NCBI GenBank assembly: GCA_020073325.1
Contig: JAIQFJ010000039.1
Location: 1 to 34,233, forward strand
Length of the DNA stretch: 34,233 nt
Direction: 5' to 3'
DNA from: Terriglobia bacterium
GTDB lineage: Bacteria > Acidobacteriota > Terriglobia > Bryobacterales > Bryobacteraceae
Below are positions 23,258 through 30,558 of this stretch, in pieces (the first letter of the stretch is position 1; every line of letters starts with the position of its first letter). Below the pieces are notes generated by a model. The model did no database searches, was not told where the DNA came from, and was given only the letters and a program-made list of their open reading frames with translations. Position numbers and translations under genes: made by a program.

Positions 23258-24456
23258 TGCGGCTTGGAATCGAGCATCGACTTCAACTGCCAGTACGCCC
23301 GCTCCTGATATTCCGTCTTCAGCCGTTCCAGCGCGGCGAGCCGCGCGTCCACCGTCGCATGAAAAGCCTGCTTCTTGAGCGACCGGCCCAGCAGCAGCGT
23401 CGCCATCTGATCGTCGGGATTGCGATTCAGCACGGCGCGAAACTGATCGGCCGCCGCGGCGAAGTCGCCTTTTTTCCACAGCGCGTAGCCGAGATTGAAG
23501 CGGTAGACGCCGTCGTTGGGATCGCCGTCCGACGCTTTGCGAAAATCGTCGATGGCCTGCGGCAGATTGCGGCGGCTCTCCGACGCGCCCAGATTGTTGT
23601 ACACCTCGCCCAGCGGCACCGTCGCCGCGATCATCTGAAACGCCTTCTGCGCGCCGGCATAATCGCCGGACTGAAAGCGGGCCAGACCTAGCAGGAAGCT
23701 CGCCTCGCGGTAATGAATGTATTCCGCGCCGACTTTTTCGAGCCATTCCGCGGCATCGCGGTATTCCTTCCGCTGATAATGCATCTGGCCGAGCTGGTAA
23801 CAGGGATGATTGAAGCGCGCGTCGAGATGCGCGGCCTGCAGGAAGAATTTTTCTTTCTGCAGCGGATCGCGAGCCAGCAATCCGCGGACGTAGTTTTCTT
23901 CGGCGTCGAGACGAATCGGGGTCTGGATGCTGCGAAATTCCGATTCGGGCGGCGCGAGTTTGGGAGCCAGCAGCGCCAGCGCTCGCCACGCCAGATGCGC
24001 CTGCAGCGTCGCCAGATCCTCCAGCGCTCCGGTTTCGGTGAATTCGGGGCCGAGCCGGAGTTTTCGCCGGTCGACGATCCGCGCGGTGATTTTCAAGGAT
24101 CCGCGCATGCCGGCGCCGGACGCGGCGGCTTCGGCCGTGAACTCGAACGTGCCGGAGATAGCCTGTTCAGCATCGAGCAATTCGCCGATCTTGATGACCG
24201 ATGCTTCCGACAGCGGCGCGCGCTGGCGGAGATTCAGGCTGCGGAATGCGTCGTCGAGATCGCTTCGCTCCAGCGTAAGAATCCCGCGCGAGCCGAGCGA
24301 TTCGCGCACAGTCTCGGCAATGCTTTCGCCGATCCAATCGAGATTCGATTGCGATGCCGCGGACGCTCCGGAGTTCCAGAAAGGCAGGACGGCCACGGTG
24401 TCGGCCAGGGTGGGAATCGCGGCGAGCGCGAGAAGCGGAAAAAATCGCCGCATCAT
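23254..24456 (-). CDS. Exported TPR protein with FlgO/CsgG-like N-terminal domain
   Basis: This 400-residue protein has a signal peptide (MMRRFFPLLALAAIPTLAD). Residues 20-150 (TVAVLPFWNSG, WIGESIAETVRESLGSRGILTLERSDL, KIGELLDAEQAISGTFEF, ITARIVDRRKLRL) match the nucleotide-hydrolase-like alpha/beta domain found in FlgO, CsgG-like and many acidobacterial kinase-associated proteins. Residues 190-380 are about five TPRs (KEYRDAAEWLEKVGAEYIHY, YNNLGASESR). In Acidobacteria this pair of domains is often fused behind a kinase transmembrane helix; here it is a separate gene coupled to a PP2C phosphatase. It is probably periplasmic. ATG 24456 has a TACACT box 8 nt upstream. Confidence 0.86.
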   Translation of the reverse strand: MMRRFFPLLALAAIPTLADTVAVLPFWNSGASAASQSNLDWIGESIAETVRESLGSRGILTLERSDLDDAFRSLNLRQRAPLSEASVIKIGELLDAEQAISGTFEFTAEAAASGAGMRGSLKITARIVDRRKLRLGPEFTETGALEDLATLQAHLAWRALALLAPKLAPPESEFRSIQTPIRLDAEENYVRGLLARDPLQKEKFFLQAAHLDARFNHPCYQLGQMHYQRKEYRDAAEWLEKVGAEYIHYREASFLLGLARFQSGDYAGAQKAFQMIAATVPLGEVYNNLGASESRRNLPQAIDDFRKASDGDPNDGVYRFNLGYALWKKGDFAAAADQFRAVLNRNPDDQMATLLLGRSLKKQAFHATVDARLAALERLKTEYQERAYWQLKSMLDSKPQ

Positions 24457-24464
24457 TCTTTATC

Positions 24465-24470
24465 AGTGTA
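24465..24470 (-). promoter_or_regulatory. Candidate -10 box of the TPR/PP2C operon
   Basis: TACACT on the minus strand lies 8 nt before the first ATG (24456). No Shine-Dalgarno sequence is present in the gap. Confidence 0.4.
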
Positions 24471-24518
24471 AAGGGGCCGGACGCGTGGACGCAAAGCAAA
24501 GCATGCGGCAACACAAGA

Positions 24519-24524
24519 TAAACT
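24519..24524 (+). promoter_or_regulatory. Candidate -10 box of the creatininase-family gene
   Basis: TAAACT lies 7 nt before ATG 24532, the same box and spacing as at 10436-10441. No Shine-Dalgarno is seen, so a leaderless transcript is likely. Confidence 0.45.
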
Positions 24525-24531
24525 CGTCACC

Positions 24532-25302
24532 ATGCTTCGATTTCTGCTGTTCGCGACGTGCGCCGTGGCGGCTGACCGCGGGGTTCTGCTCGAAAATCTT
24601 ACATGGCAGGAAGCCGAAAAGATCCTGCGGCCGGAGACGGTGGTGGTGATTCCGATCGGCGCGGAATCGAAAGAGCACGGGCCTCATCTCAAGCTGAAGA
24701 ACGACTGGCTCCTGGCCGAGTACCTCAAGGCTCGCGTGCTGGAGCGCGCCGACGTGGTGGTGGCGCCGACGGTGAATTATCATTTCTATCCGGCGTTCGT
24801 CGAGTATCCCGGCTCGACCACACTGCGCCTGGAAACCGCGCGCGACCTGATGGTGGACATTTGCCGGTCGCTCGCGCGGTATGGTCCGCGGCGGTTTTAT
24901 GCATTGAACACCGGGGTCTCGACGTTGCGCGCGCTGGCTCCGGCGGCGGAAATTCTGGCCAGGGAAGGGATCGTGCTGCGCTACACCGACCTCAGTAAAG
25001 CGACGCAGCCCGCCGAGAACGAAGTGAAACGGGAAGAAGGCGGCACGCACGCCGAGGAAATCGAAACGTCGATGATGTTGTACATCGCGCCGGAAACGGT
25101 CGACATGCAGAAGGCGGTGAAGGATTACCACACGGGCTCCGGTCCGCTGACACGGGATCCGAAAGGCACGGGAACATTTTCAGCCTCCGGCGTGTGGGGG
25201 GACGCGACGCTCGCAACGCGGGAAAAAGGCGAACGGGTCGTACGCGCGCTGGTCGACAACATCGTGAAAGACATCGAAGGGTTGAGAAAACAGAGGCCGT
25301 GA
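24532..25302 (+). CDS. Exported creatininase-family amidohydrolase
   Basis: This 256-residue protein shows the creatininase metal sites: Glu and His in ESKEHGPHL followed by Asp in KNDWLLAEY, the His-Glu pair in GGTHAEEIETS, and the typical PTVNYHFYPAFVEYPGSTTL substrate loop. Family members hydrolyse cyclic amides or formamides (creatinine, MftE peptide precursors, FAPy compounds). Unlike the usual cytoplasmic members it begins with a short signal peptide (MLRFLLFATCAVAADRG), so it probably works in the periplasm. The substrate is unknown. It is monocistronic; the stop codon lies within a terminator stem shared with the convergent gene. Confidence 0.88.
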   Translation: MLRFLLFATCAVAADRGVLLENLTWQEAEKILRPETVVVIPIGAESKEHGPHLKLKNDWLLAEYLKARVLERADVVVAPTVNYHFYPAFVEYPGSTTLRLETARDLMVDICRSLARYGPRRFYALNTGVSTLRALAPAAEILAREGIVLRYTDLSKATQPAENEVKREEGGTHAEEIETSMMLYIAPETVDMQKAVKDYHTGSGPLTRDPKGTGTFSASGVWGDATLATREKGERVVRALVDNIVKDIEGLRKQRP

Positions 25303-25324
25303 ACCACCACGTATTCACGGCCTC
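25293..25324 (-). terminator. Rho-independent terminator between convergent genes
   Basis: GAGGCCGTGAA (25293-25303) and TTCACGGCCTC (25314-25324) form a perfect 11-bp stem with a 10-nt loop. Read on the minus strand it is followed by TGTTTTCTC, a T-rich tract, so it terminates the minus gene ending at 25338. It has no T-run on the plus side but could still slow transcription coming from the creatininase gene, whose TGA lies in the left arm. Confidence 0.75.
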
Positions 25325-25337
25325 CTGAGAGCCTGAC

Positions 25338-25679
25338 TTAGAAGTTCGTGTTGGTTTCGTTCCCGAACACGAGAGTGGTCTTGGTTCCCGCCACGCGGAT
25401 CTCCTGGATGTGATACTTGCCGTCTTCCATGGAGTACTTCACCACGGTCCGCGGAAATTTCTCGGAACCGTTTTCGACTTTCACGGCTGCCTCCACCGTG
25501 TTCTTGCCGGCCTTGATCATGGCCTTATCCCCGCTTACTTCCACTCGATAATCGCCGGGCTTCAACTCCTGCGTGCCGATCAACGAAGGCTGGAAAAGCG
25601 TCACATTGTAATTCGACGCGGCGCTGGCGACTGCCATCGCGAGCGTCGCAACACACACAGCCAGTTTCGAAAGCGACAT
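25338..25679 (-). CDS. Small secreted beta-rich protein of acidobacterial type
   Basis: This 113-residue protein starts at ATG 25679 (MSLSKLAVCVATLAMAVASAAS), chosen because it gives a normal signal peptide and has GAGGAG upstream; an upstream frame to 25733 lacks support. The mature part YNVTLFQPSLIGTQELKPGDYRVEV, KAMIKAGKNTVEAAVKVE, KYHIQEIRVAGTKTTLVF is a small beta-sandwich. I recognise this as a short exported protein common in Acidobacteria, often in several copies, with no known function. It ends at the terminator hairpin at 25293-25324. Confidence 0.85.
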   Translation of the reverse strand: MSLSKLAVCVATLAMAVASAASNYNVTLFQPSLIGTQELKPGDYRVEVSGDKAMIKAGKNTVEAAVKVENGSEKFPRTVVKYSMEDGKYHIQEIRVAGTKTTLVFGNETNTNF

Positions 25680-25809
25680 GGTCTCTTTAACTCCTCGTTC
25701 CAAAATGTTTGCTGAGGTTGTCCTCGCATTCATATACGCGCGAAAGTCGGGACGGTTCCGTCAGCGGAAGAAAATATAGTTCGCGAAATTTTCCAAACCA
25801 AATTCGCTT

Positions 25810-26727
25810 CTACACGTACCTGCGCGAAAACTCCGTGAATGCTGCGAGGGACTGTTCGATGACGGACGCATCGTGTCCGAATCCGCGCAGCCAGATCATT
25901 TGCGGATCGCGGCGAAACCATGTCCATTGCCGCTTCGCGTATTGCCGCGTTTCGATTTGCGTCGACGCGATCGCTTCTTCAAGCGTCATCGATCCGCGAA
26001 TATGCGCAAGCGCTTGTTTATATCCGAGCGACTCGAACGGTTTTTCGCCGCCCGTGAGTCCTGAAGCAAGCAGCGCGCGCGTTTCTTCGATCAAACCTCG
26101 ACGAAACATTTCACGCGTGCGCGCATCCAAAACTCCGTGGAGGGCTGCGCGATCCGGATCAAGGCCGATTTTGAGCGTCGTATATCCTTTGAGCGGCTCC
26201 GATTCCGATCGCGACGGCAGCGTATCGCGCGTCAGCAATCGAACTTCGAGCGCGCGAATCGTTTTCTGCACATCGCGTGGATGAATGCGCGACGCAGTTG
26301 CCGGATCGAGCCGCGAAAGAAGACGATGCAGGCTGCCGGCGCGGCGCGCTTCCCTCTCCGCGAGCCGCGACCGAAGCGTTTCATCGCGCGGCGGCAATTC
26401 AGGGAGTCCTTCGAGCAGCGCGCGCAAGTAAAAACCCGTGCCTCCCGTGACGATCGGCAACCGGCCGCGGGCCGAAATTCCGGCGATCACGCCGCGGGCA
26501 TCGCGTGCGTAGTCGCCGGCCGAGTAACCCTGGCGCGCGTCGAGAACGTCGATCATGTGATGCGGAATCGAACAGCGCTCGGATTCGGACAATTTCGCCG
26601 TACCGACGTCAAACCCCCTGTAAAGCTGGAGCGAATCGCAATTCACGATCTCTCCGCCGAAGGATTCCGCCAGCCGGAGCGCAAGGCCGCTCTTGCCGGA
26701 TCCGGTCGGTCCGGCGATCACTACCAA
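25810..26727 (-). CDS. miaA: tRNA dimethylallyltransferase MiaA
   Basis: It adds a dimethylallyl group to A37 of tRNAs that read UNN codons. The motifs are intact: P-loop GPTGSGKS, IVNCDSLQLYRGFDVGTAK, the DMAPP/tRNA segment GGTGFYLRALLEG, HPRDVQKTIRALEV and the C-terminal RQYAKRQWTWFRRD. The protein is 305 residues from TTG 26727 (LVVIAGPTGSGKS), a normal length. No ATG exists near the P-loop. A TTG at 26796 would add 23 residues and overlap the divergent TPR gene, and GTG 26721 is a further option, so the exact start is uncertain. No Shine-Dalgarno is evident at any of them. Confidence 0.95.
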   Translation of the reverse strand: MVVIAGPTGSGKSGLALRLAESFGGEIVNCDSLQLYRGFDVGTAKLSESERCSIPHHMIDVLDARQGYSAGDYARDARGVIAGISARGRLPIVTGGTGFYLRALLEGLPELPPRDETLRSRLAEREARRAGSLHRLLSRLDPATASRIHPRDVQKTIRALEVRLLTRDTLPSRSESEPLKGYTTLKIGLDPDRAALHGVLDARTREMFRRGLIEETRALLASGLTGGEKPFESLGYKQALAHIRGSMTLEEAIASTQIETRQYAKRQWTWFRRDPQMIWLRGFGHDASVIEQSLAAFTEFSRRYV

Positions 26728-26744
26728 TGGTTTAGGGGAGCCGA

Positions 26745-26750
26745 TATACT
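26745..26750 (+). promoter_or_regulatory. Candidate -10 box of the large TPR gene
   Basis: TATACT lies 30 nt before ATG 26781, which has its own Shine-Dalgarno (AGAGGAC). TACCAA 17 bp upstream (26722-26727) is a weak -35. Unlike the leaderless candidates this gene should have a short 5' leader. Confidence 0.45.
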
Positions 26751-26780
26751 TAAAGGGTAGCGTGCGAAAGAGGACGCGGA

Positions 26781-28799
26781 ATGTATAAAGCAGCAATAGC
26801 CGTAATCGCTATGGGGGTCGCAGCGTTTGGACAGACGCCGGCGGCGCCGAAGGTTGATAAAGCATCGGCTTACTATCACTACTCCCTGGCCCACATGTAT
26901 GCGGAACTCGCCGGCGCGTACGGCAACCGCAACGATTATTTGAGCAAGGCCATCGATAACTATAAGGAAGCAATCAAAGCCGATCCCAGCGCGGGAGCGG
27001 TGACGGAAGAGCTGGCGGATCTCTACATCCAGTCCGGCCGCCTTCTGGAAGCGCAAAAGGACGCCGAAGAGTCGCTGCGACAGAATCCCAACGACCTGGG
27101 CGCGCGCCGGCTTCTGGCCCGCGTTTTCGTGAGCCGCATCGGCGATCGCAGTCAGAATCGCATCGATGAGGACATGCTCAAGAAGGCGATCGAACAGTAT
27201 CAGAAGATCAGCGAGCTGGATCCGAAAGACACCGAGTCGCTGGTGATGCTGGGCCGCCTGCAGAAAGTCGCGCAGAATTCGGTCGATTCGGAAAAGGCGT
27301 ATAAAAAGGCGCTGACCATCGATCCGGAAAATGAAGACGCACTGACCGGGCTCGCGATGTTGTACGCGGATCGCGGCGATACCTCGGAAGCCGCGGATAT
27401 TTTGAAGAAGCTGTCGGACAAGAATCCCAGCCAGAAGAGTTTTCGAGCGCTCGGCTCGGCGTATGAACAGATGAAGGAGTTCGGGCTCGCCGCGCAGGCA
27501 CTGCGCCGCGCGCTGGAGCTGAATCCTCCCGACGCCGCCGATCTGAAACGTGAAATCGCGCAGGACCTGATGTTCGCCAAGGATTACGACGGCGCCCTGC
27601 GAACCTATCAGGAGCTGGTAGAAGAAGAGCCGAGCGACGCCGGGTCGTTCCTGCGCATGTCGCAGATCTATCGCGAAAAGCACGACTTCGCGAAGGCGCG
27701 CTCGATGTCCGATAAAGCCAAGGCGATTGAGCCGTCTAATATCGAAGTCCGCTTCAACGAAGTGGGAATCCTGGAAGCCGAAGGCAAACCGTCCGAAGCG
27801 ATTCAGCTTTTGAAGGACATTCTGTCGAGCACGGCTCGCAAAAACTACAGCCAGGCCGACAAACAAAACCGCATCGCTCTGCTGGAACGGCTGGCGACGA
27901 TGTATCGCGCCGCGGACCAGACCGATCAGGCAGTGGACACGTTCCACCAGATCGCCGATCTGGATTCCGAACTCGCGCCCGCCATGTCGGCCGAGGTCAT
28001 CGAGACCTATCGCGCGGGCAAGGAATATCAGAAGGCGGAGCAGGAAGCCGAGTCGGCTTTAAAGAAATGGCCGAGCGATCGCGCCGTCCATCTGACGCAC
28101 GCGATGGTCATCGCCGAAATGGGCAAAGTGGACGCGGCCGCGGCGGAAGTCAAGAAACTGCTGAACGGCAAGAACGATCGCGAAACGTATTATTCGCTCG
28201 CCCAGGTCTACGACAAGGGCAAGAAGTTCGACGAAGAAGCCAAGGCCATCGACCAGATGGAAAAGCTGGCGTCGAACAAGGATGAGAAGCAGGCCGCGTG
28301 GTTCGCTCGCGGCGCGATGTTCGAAAAAGCCAAAAAGGAACAGGCCGCCGAAGCGGAGTTCCGCAAGATCCTGGCCGAGAATCCGGATCGTCCCGACGTG
28401 TTGAACTACCTGGGCTACATGTTCGCGGATCGCAATATTCACCTGAACGAAGCGCTGGACATGATCAACAAAGCGGTCGCCTCGGACCCCGGCAATGGCG
28501 CGTATCTCGACAGCCTCGGCTGGGTTTACTACAAGCTGGACCGTCTTCCCGAAGCGGAAGAAAATCTCCGCAAGGCCGTGGAATCGACACCGCGCGATGC
28601 CACGGTGCACGATCACCTGGGCGATGTGCTGATGAAGGCATCCAAGGTTCGCGAAGCCGTCGCGCAGTGGGAAATTTCGGTAAGAGAATGGAACGCGAGT
28701 TCCCCGGCGGATCAGGAGCCGGCCGAAATGGCGAAGGTCAAGTCGAAGCTGGAAACCGCGAAGGTCCGGCTGGCGAAGGAATCGCCCAAGCAGGAATAG
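26781..28799 (+). CDS. Large exported TPR protein
   Basis: This 672-residue protein has a signal peptide (MYKAAIAVIAMGVAAFGQTP). Nearly the whole mature part is tetratricopeptide repeats, at least 12 with readable Trp/Leu/Gly/Tyr-Ala-Pro positions, for example YKEAIKADPSAG, LEAQKDAEESLRQNPND, YKKALTIDPENEDALTGLAMLY, EAEFRKILAENPDRPDVLNYLGYMFADR and AYLDSLGWVYYKLDRLPEAEENL. The last pair resembles the conserved 'LNYLGY...LDSLGWVYY' block found in many secreted TPR proteins. It should act as a scaffold in the periplasm, perhaps at the outer membrane. The start ATG 26781 has AGAGGAC. A small nucleotidyltransferase-module gene follows 2 bp after the stop. Confidence 0.9.
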   Translation: MYKAAIAVIAMGVAAFGQTPAAPKVDKASAYYHYSLAHMYAELAGAYGNRNDYLSKAIDNYKEAIKADPSAGAVTEELADLYIQSGRLLEAQKDAEESLRQNPNDLGARRLLARVFVSRIGDRSQNRIDEDMLKKAIEQYQKISELDPKDTESLVMLGRLQKVAQNSVDSEKAYKKALTIDPENEDALTGLAMLYADRGDTSEAADILKKLSDKNPSQKSFRALGSAYEQMKEFGLAAQALRRALELNPPDAADLKREIAQDLMFAKDYDGALRTYQELVEEEPSDAGSFLRMSQIYREKHDFAKARSMSDKAKAIEPSNIEVRFNEVGILEAEGKPSEAIQLLKDILSSTARKNYSQADKQNRIALLERLATMYRAADQTDQAVDTFHQIADLDSELAPAMSAEVIETYRAGKEYQKAEQEAESALKKWPSDRAVHLTHAMVIAEMGKVDAAAAEVKKLLNGKNDRETYYSLAQVYDKGKKFDEEAKAIDQMEKLASNKDEKQAAWFARGAMFEKAKKEQAAEAEFRKILAENPDRPDVLNYLGYMFADRNIHLNEALDMINKAVASDPGNGAYLDSLGWVYYKLDRLPEAEENLRKAVESTPRDATVHDHLGDVLMKASKVREAVAQWEISVREWNASSPADQEPAEMAKVKSKLETAKVRLAKESPKQE

Positions 28800-28801
28800 G
28801 T

Positions 28802-28990
28802 TTGGAAAAAGTTGTCCGCAAATTCGCGTCGTTTGAAGAAGCCGAGGCGGCAGAACGCGAGTTTTATCGCAGACTCACGCCCCAGCAGCGGATTGCGATT
28901 ATGCTGGATCTGATCTATCCCGAAGGCAGCGATGCGTCTTCCGCGCGAATTGAAAGAATTTGTAGAATTACTCAATTCCCGCAGCGTTGA
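28802..28990 (+). CDS. Small partner protein of a nucleotidyltransferase module (TTG start)
   Basis: This 62-residue protein starts at TTG 28802, 2 bp after the TPR stop, and reads LEKVVRKFASFEEAEAAEREFYRRLTPQQRIAIMLDL. The pattern 'KFxSFEEAExAxxEFYxxLTPxxRxxIxLxLI' followed by 'ERIxRI' marks a family of short acidic-helix proteins normally encoded directly before a DUF6036-like nucleotidyltransferase, in an arrangement resembling toxin-antitoxin or small MNT/HEPN modules. Here the partner begins inside this gene at 28932 but is broken, so this protein may be an orphan. Function unproven. Confidence 0.6.
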   Translation: MEKVVRKFASFEEAEAAEREFYRRLTPQQRIAIMLDLIYPEGSDASSARIERICRITQFPQR

Positions 28991-29240
28991 GTACGTTATC
29001 GCCGGAGGCTGGGCGCTTGGGTACCACGCCAGGCCTCGCTTCACCTACGATCTGGATATCCTGATCCGCACAACGGCCTGAAGACGCTGCCAGAACGATC
29101 GGCGCGATTCACGATTTCGGATTCGCGTCGCTCGGTCTAACGCAACACGACTTTCTGATTCCAGGACAGGTCATCCAACTCGGACAGGCGCCGAATCGAA
29201 TCGACATTCTGACGGCCCTGACAGGACTTGATCAAGACGA
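28932..29240 (+). pseudogene. Broken nucleotidyltransferase (DUF6036-like), frameshifted and truncated
   Basis: ATG 28932 opens a frame LKEFVELLNSRSVEYVIAGGWALGYHARPRFTYDLDILI with the nucleotidyltransferase motif GG(W/Y)A...TxDLDIL. It stops at TGA 29079-29081 after 49 residues. The continuation is found one base out of frame: removing one G near 29074-29075 joins it to PEDAARTIGAIHDFGF, DFLIPGQVIQLGQAPNRIDILTALTGLD, which is the normal middle of this family. The remaining C-terminal third is absent, since at about 29240 the DNA turns into the 3' end of a dehydrogenase gene on the other strand. Both a frameshift and a terminal deletion therefore indicate a dead gene. Confidence 0.75.
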
Positions 29241-29839
29241 ACGCCGAGCGAGGCGAAAACACGCTCCGCCGCGCCATAGGGTCCCGCGGCGAGGACACAT
29301 TCGAGCATCAGCGCCTCCAGCCCTTTGACGAGAATGCTGCGAAACATCTTGATCGCCGCCGCAGCGCCGACCTGCGTGCTGACGACGTCGAGCGACATTC
29401 CGAGCGGCGCAAGAAGCGACGCGAATTCCGCCGCGTCCGGCCCGCCCAGCAAAATCGGCACGCGATGCCCGAGCTTCGCCACAGGAGCCATGATCGCGCC
29501 TTCGACGAAACGCGCTCCCGTGGGTTCGATCAGCGCCGCGATGCGCTGCTTCAACGCGGGCGAGACGGAATTGAGATCGGCGTAGAAATGTCCCGCGCCG
29601 AGGAACGGTACGGTTTGGCGAGCCGCGGTTTCGGCCTGATCCGCGGTGACCGTCGAAGTCAGAATGCCCGCGGAGCGGGCGAGTTCCCGCGAGCCATGAA
29701 CCAGCGTCACTTGCGCTTCGCGCGCAGCATCGCGAATGCGCGCGTCATCTTTGATATCGAAAGAAAATAATTCGACGCCGTGAAAACCTCGCGCGATGGC
29801 CGAGCCCGCTTCGCCGAATCCGATGAACCCGAGCTTCAC
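29171..29839 (-). CDS. NAD(P)-dependent dehydrogenase (6-phosphogluconate/3-hydroxyisobutyrate type, DUF1932), C-terminally truncated
   Basis: This 222-residue protein starts at GTG 29839 overlapping the preceding stop (GTGA). The Rossmann motif is LGFIGFGEAGSAIARGF, followed by ELFSFDIKDD, ADLNSVSPALKQRIAALI, FVEGAIMAPVAKLGHRVPILLGG and a helical second domain with AAIKMFRSILVKGLEALMLECVLAA, which includes the conserved Lys. Intact DUF1932 proteins have about 270-290 residues. Here the family resemblance ends after FASLGVRLDQ, and the last 20 residues are read through the antisense of the broken nucleotidyltransferase. The C-terminal 50-70 residues are thus lost, so activity is doubtful. It is last in a catabolic operon. 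Confidence 0.8.
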   Translation of the reverse strand: MKLGFIGFGEAGSAIARGFHGVELFSFDIKDDARIRDAAREAQVTLVHGSRELARSAGILTSTVTADQAETAARQTVPFLGAGHFYADLNSVSPALKQRIAALIEPTGARFVEGAIMAPVAKLGHRVPILLGGPDAAEFASLLAPLGMSLDVVSTQVGAAAAIKMFRSILVKGLEALMLECVLAAGPYGAAERVFASLGVRLDQVLSGPSECRFDSAPVRVG

Positions 29840-30552
29840 GACAGATCCGAGGCCACCTGCGGATAGGCGCGTTCGTACGCCTCGGCGTACTTGATTTCTT
29901 TGTTTCCGGAATTTCTCACGGCCTGGACGCCGCGCCGCCGTGCGAGATCGGCGTAATAATCCCACATGTGTTTTTGCGTGCGAATCGCTTCAATCGCTTT
30001 CATTTTTGCGTCGAAAACCGAAGTAATATCGAGCAGCACCTGCGGATTGAACCGGCACTGCTCGGGCTGATGCGGCTCGAAATAGAAAACCGGCGGCGCG
30101 CCGAGCTGCCGGCCGGGCGCGGGATAACCGGCGGCTTGCGCGTAGACGCGACTGCGCATCGTGAGTTCGTGAGCCGCGGGATGATCGGGATTATAAGGAT
30201 CGTGAGGCGAATGCGCCAGCACGGTTTCCGGCTGCAGCTCGCGAAACTCGGCGACCAGGCGCGGGATGGTCGATTCGCCCGGCTCGATCGGATAATCGCC
30301 GCAATCGAAAAACGCGATCTCGGCGCCAAGCGCCGCCGCAGCTTCCTCGGCTTCTTCGCGACGGATCTGCTTGACGCGCTCGACCGTCATCGCGGGCTGT
30401 TTCCATATCTCCTGGCTCTCGCCGCGCTCGCCATAGGACAGGCAGACGATGCGCACACGATCGCCGCACCGGGTGCGAAGCGCGATCGCGCCCGCCGCGC
30501 GCCACACAAAATCCGCCGCATGGGCGCTGACTACCAGAACAGATCCACTCAT
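29836..30552 (-). CDS. GalB-like PIG-L/LmbE-family zinc hydrolase or hydratase (4-oxalomesaconate hydratase-like)
   Basis: This 238-residue cytoplasmic protein has a LmbE fold with the metal ligands His11 and Asp14 in VSAHAADFVWR and His124 in DPYNPDHPAAH. The usual PIG-L motif is HPDDE; the HAADF form, together with VCLSYGERGES and FYFEPHQPEQC, is what I associate with GalB, the 4-oxalomesaconate (4-carboxy-2-hydroxymuconate) hydratase of the gallate pathway. The recollection of family detail is from memory. Neighbours (ACS-type transporter upstream, NAD-dependent dehydrogenase downstream) suit uptake and breakdown of an aromatic acid or sugar acid. An N-deacetylase function is the alternative. 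The start ATG 30552 lies 6 bp after the transporter stop. Confidence 0.78.
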   Translation of the reverse strand: MSGSVLVVSAHAADFVWRAAGAIALRTRCGDRVRIVCLSYGERGESQEIWKQPAMTVERVKQIRREEAEEAAAALGAEIAFFDCGDYPIEPGESTIPRLVAEFRELQPETVLAHSPHDPYNPDHPAAHELTMRSRVYAQAAGYPAPGRQLGAPPVFYFEPHQPEQCRFNPQVLLDITSVFDAKMKAIEAIRTQKHMWDYYADLARRRGVQAVRNSGNKEIKYAEAYERAYPQVASDLS

Positions 30553-30558
30553 TTGTGT

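Noticed and set aside
23258-23989. Upstream extension of the PP2C frame
   Set aside because: Runs out of frame through the TPR gene; no PP2C or other domain is present and ATG 23257 overlaps the TPR stop.
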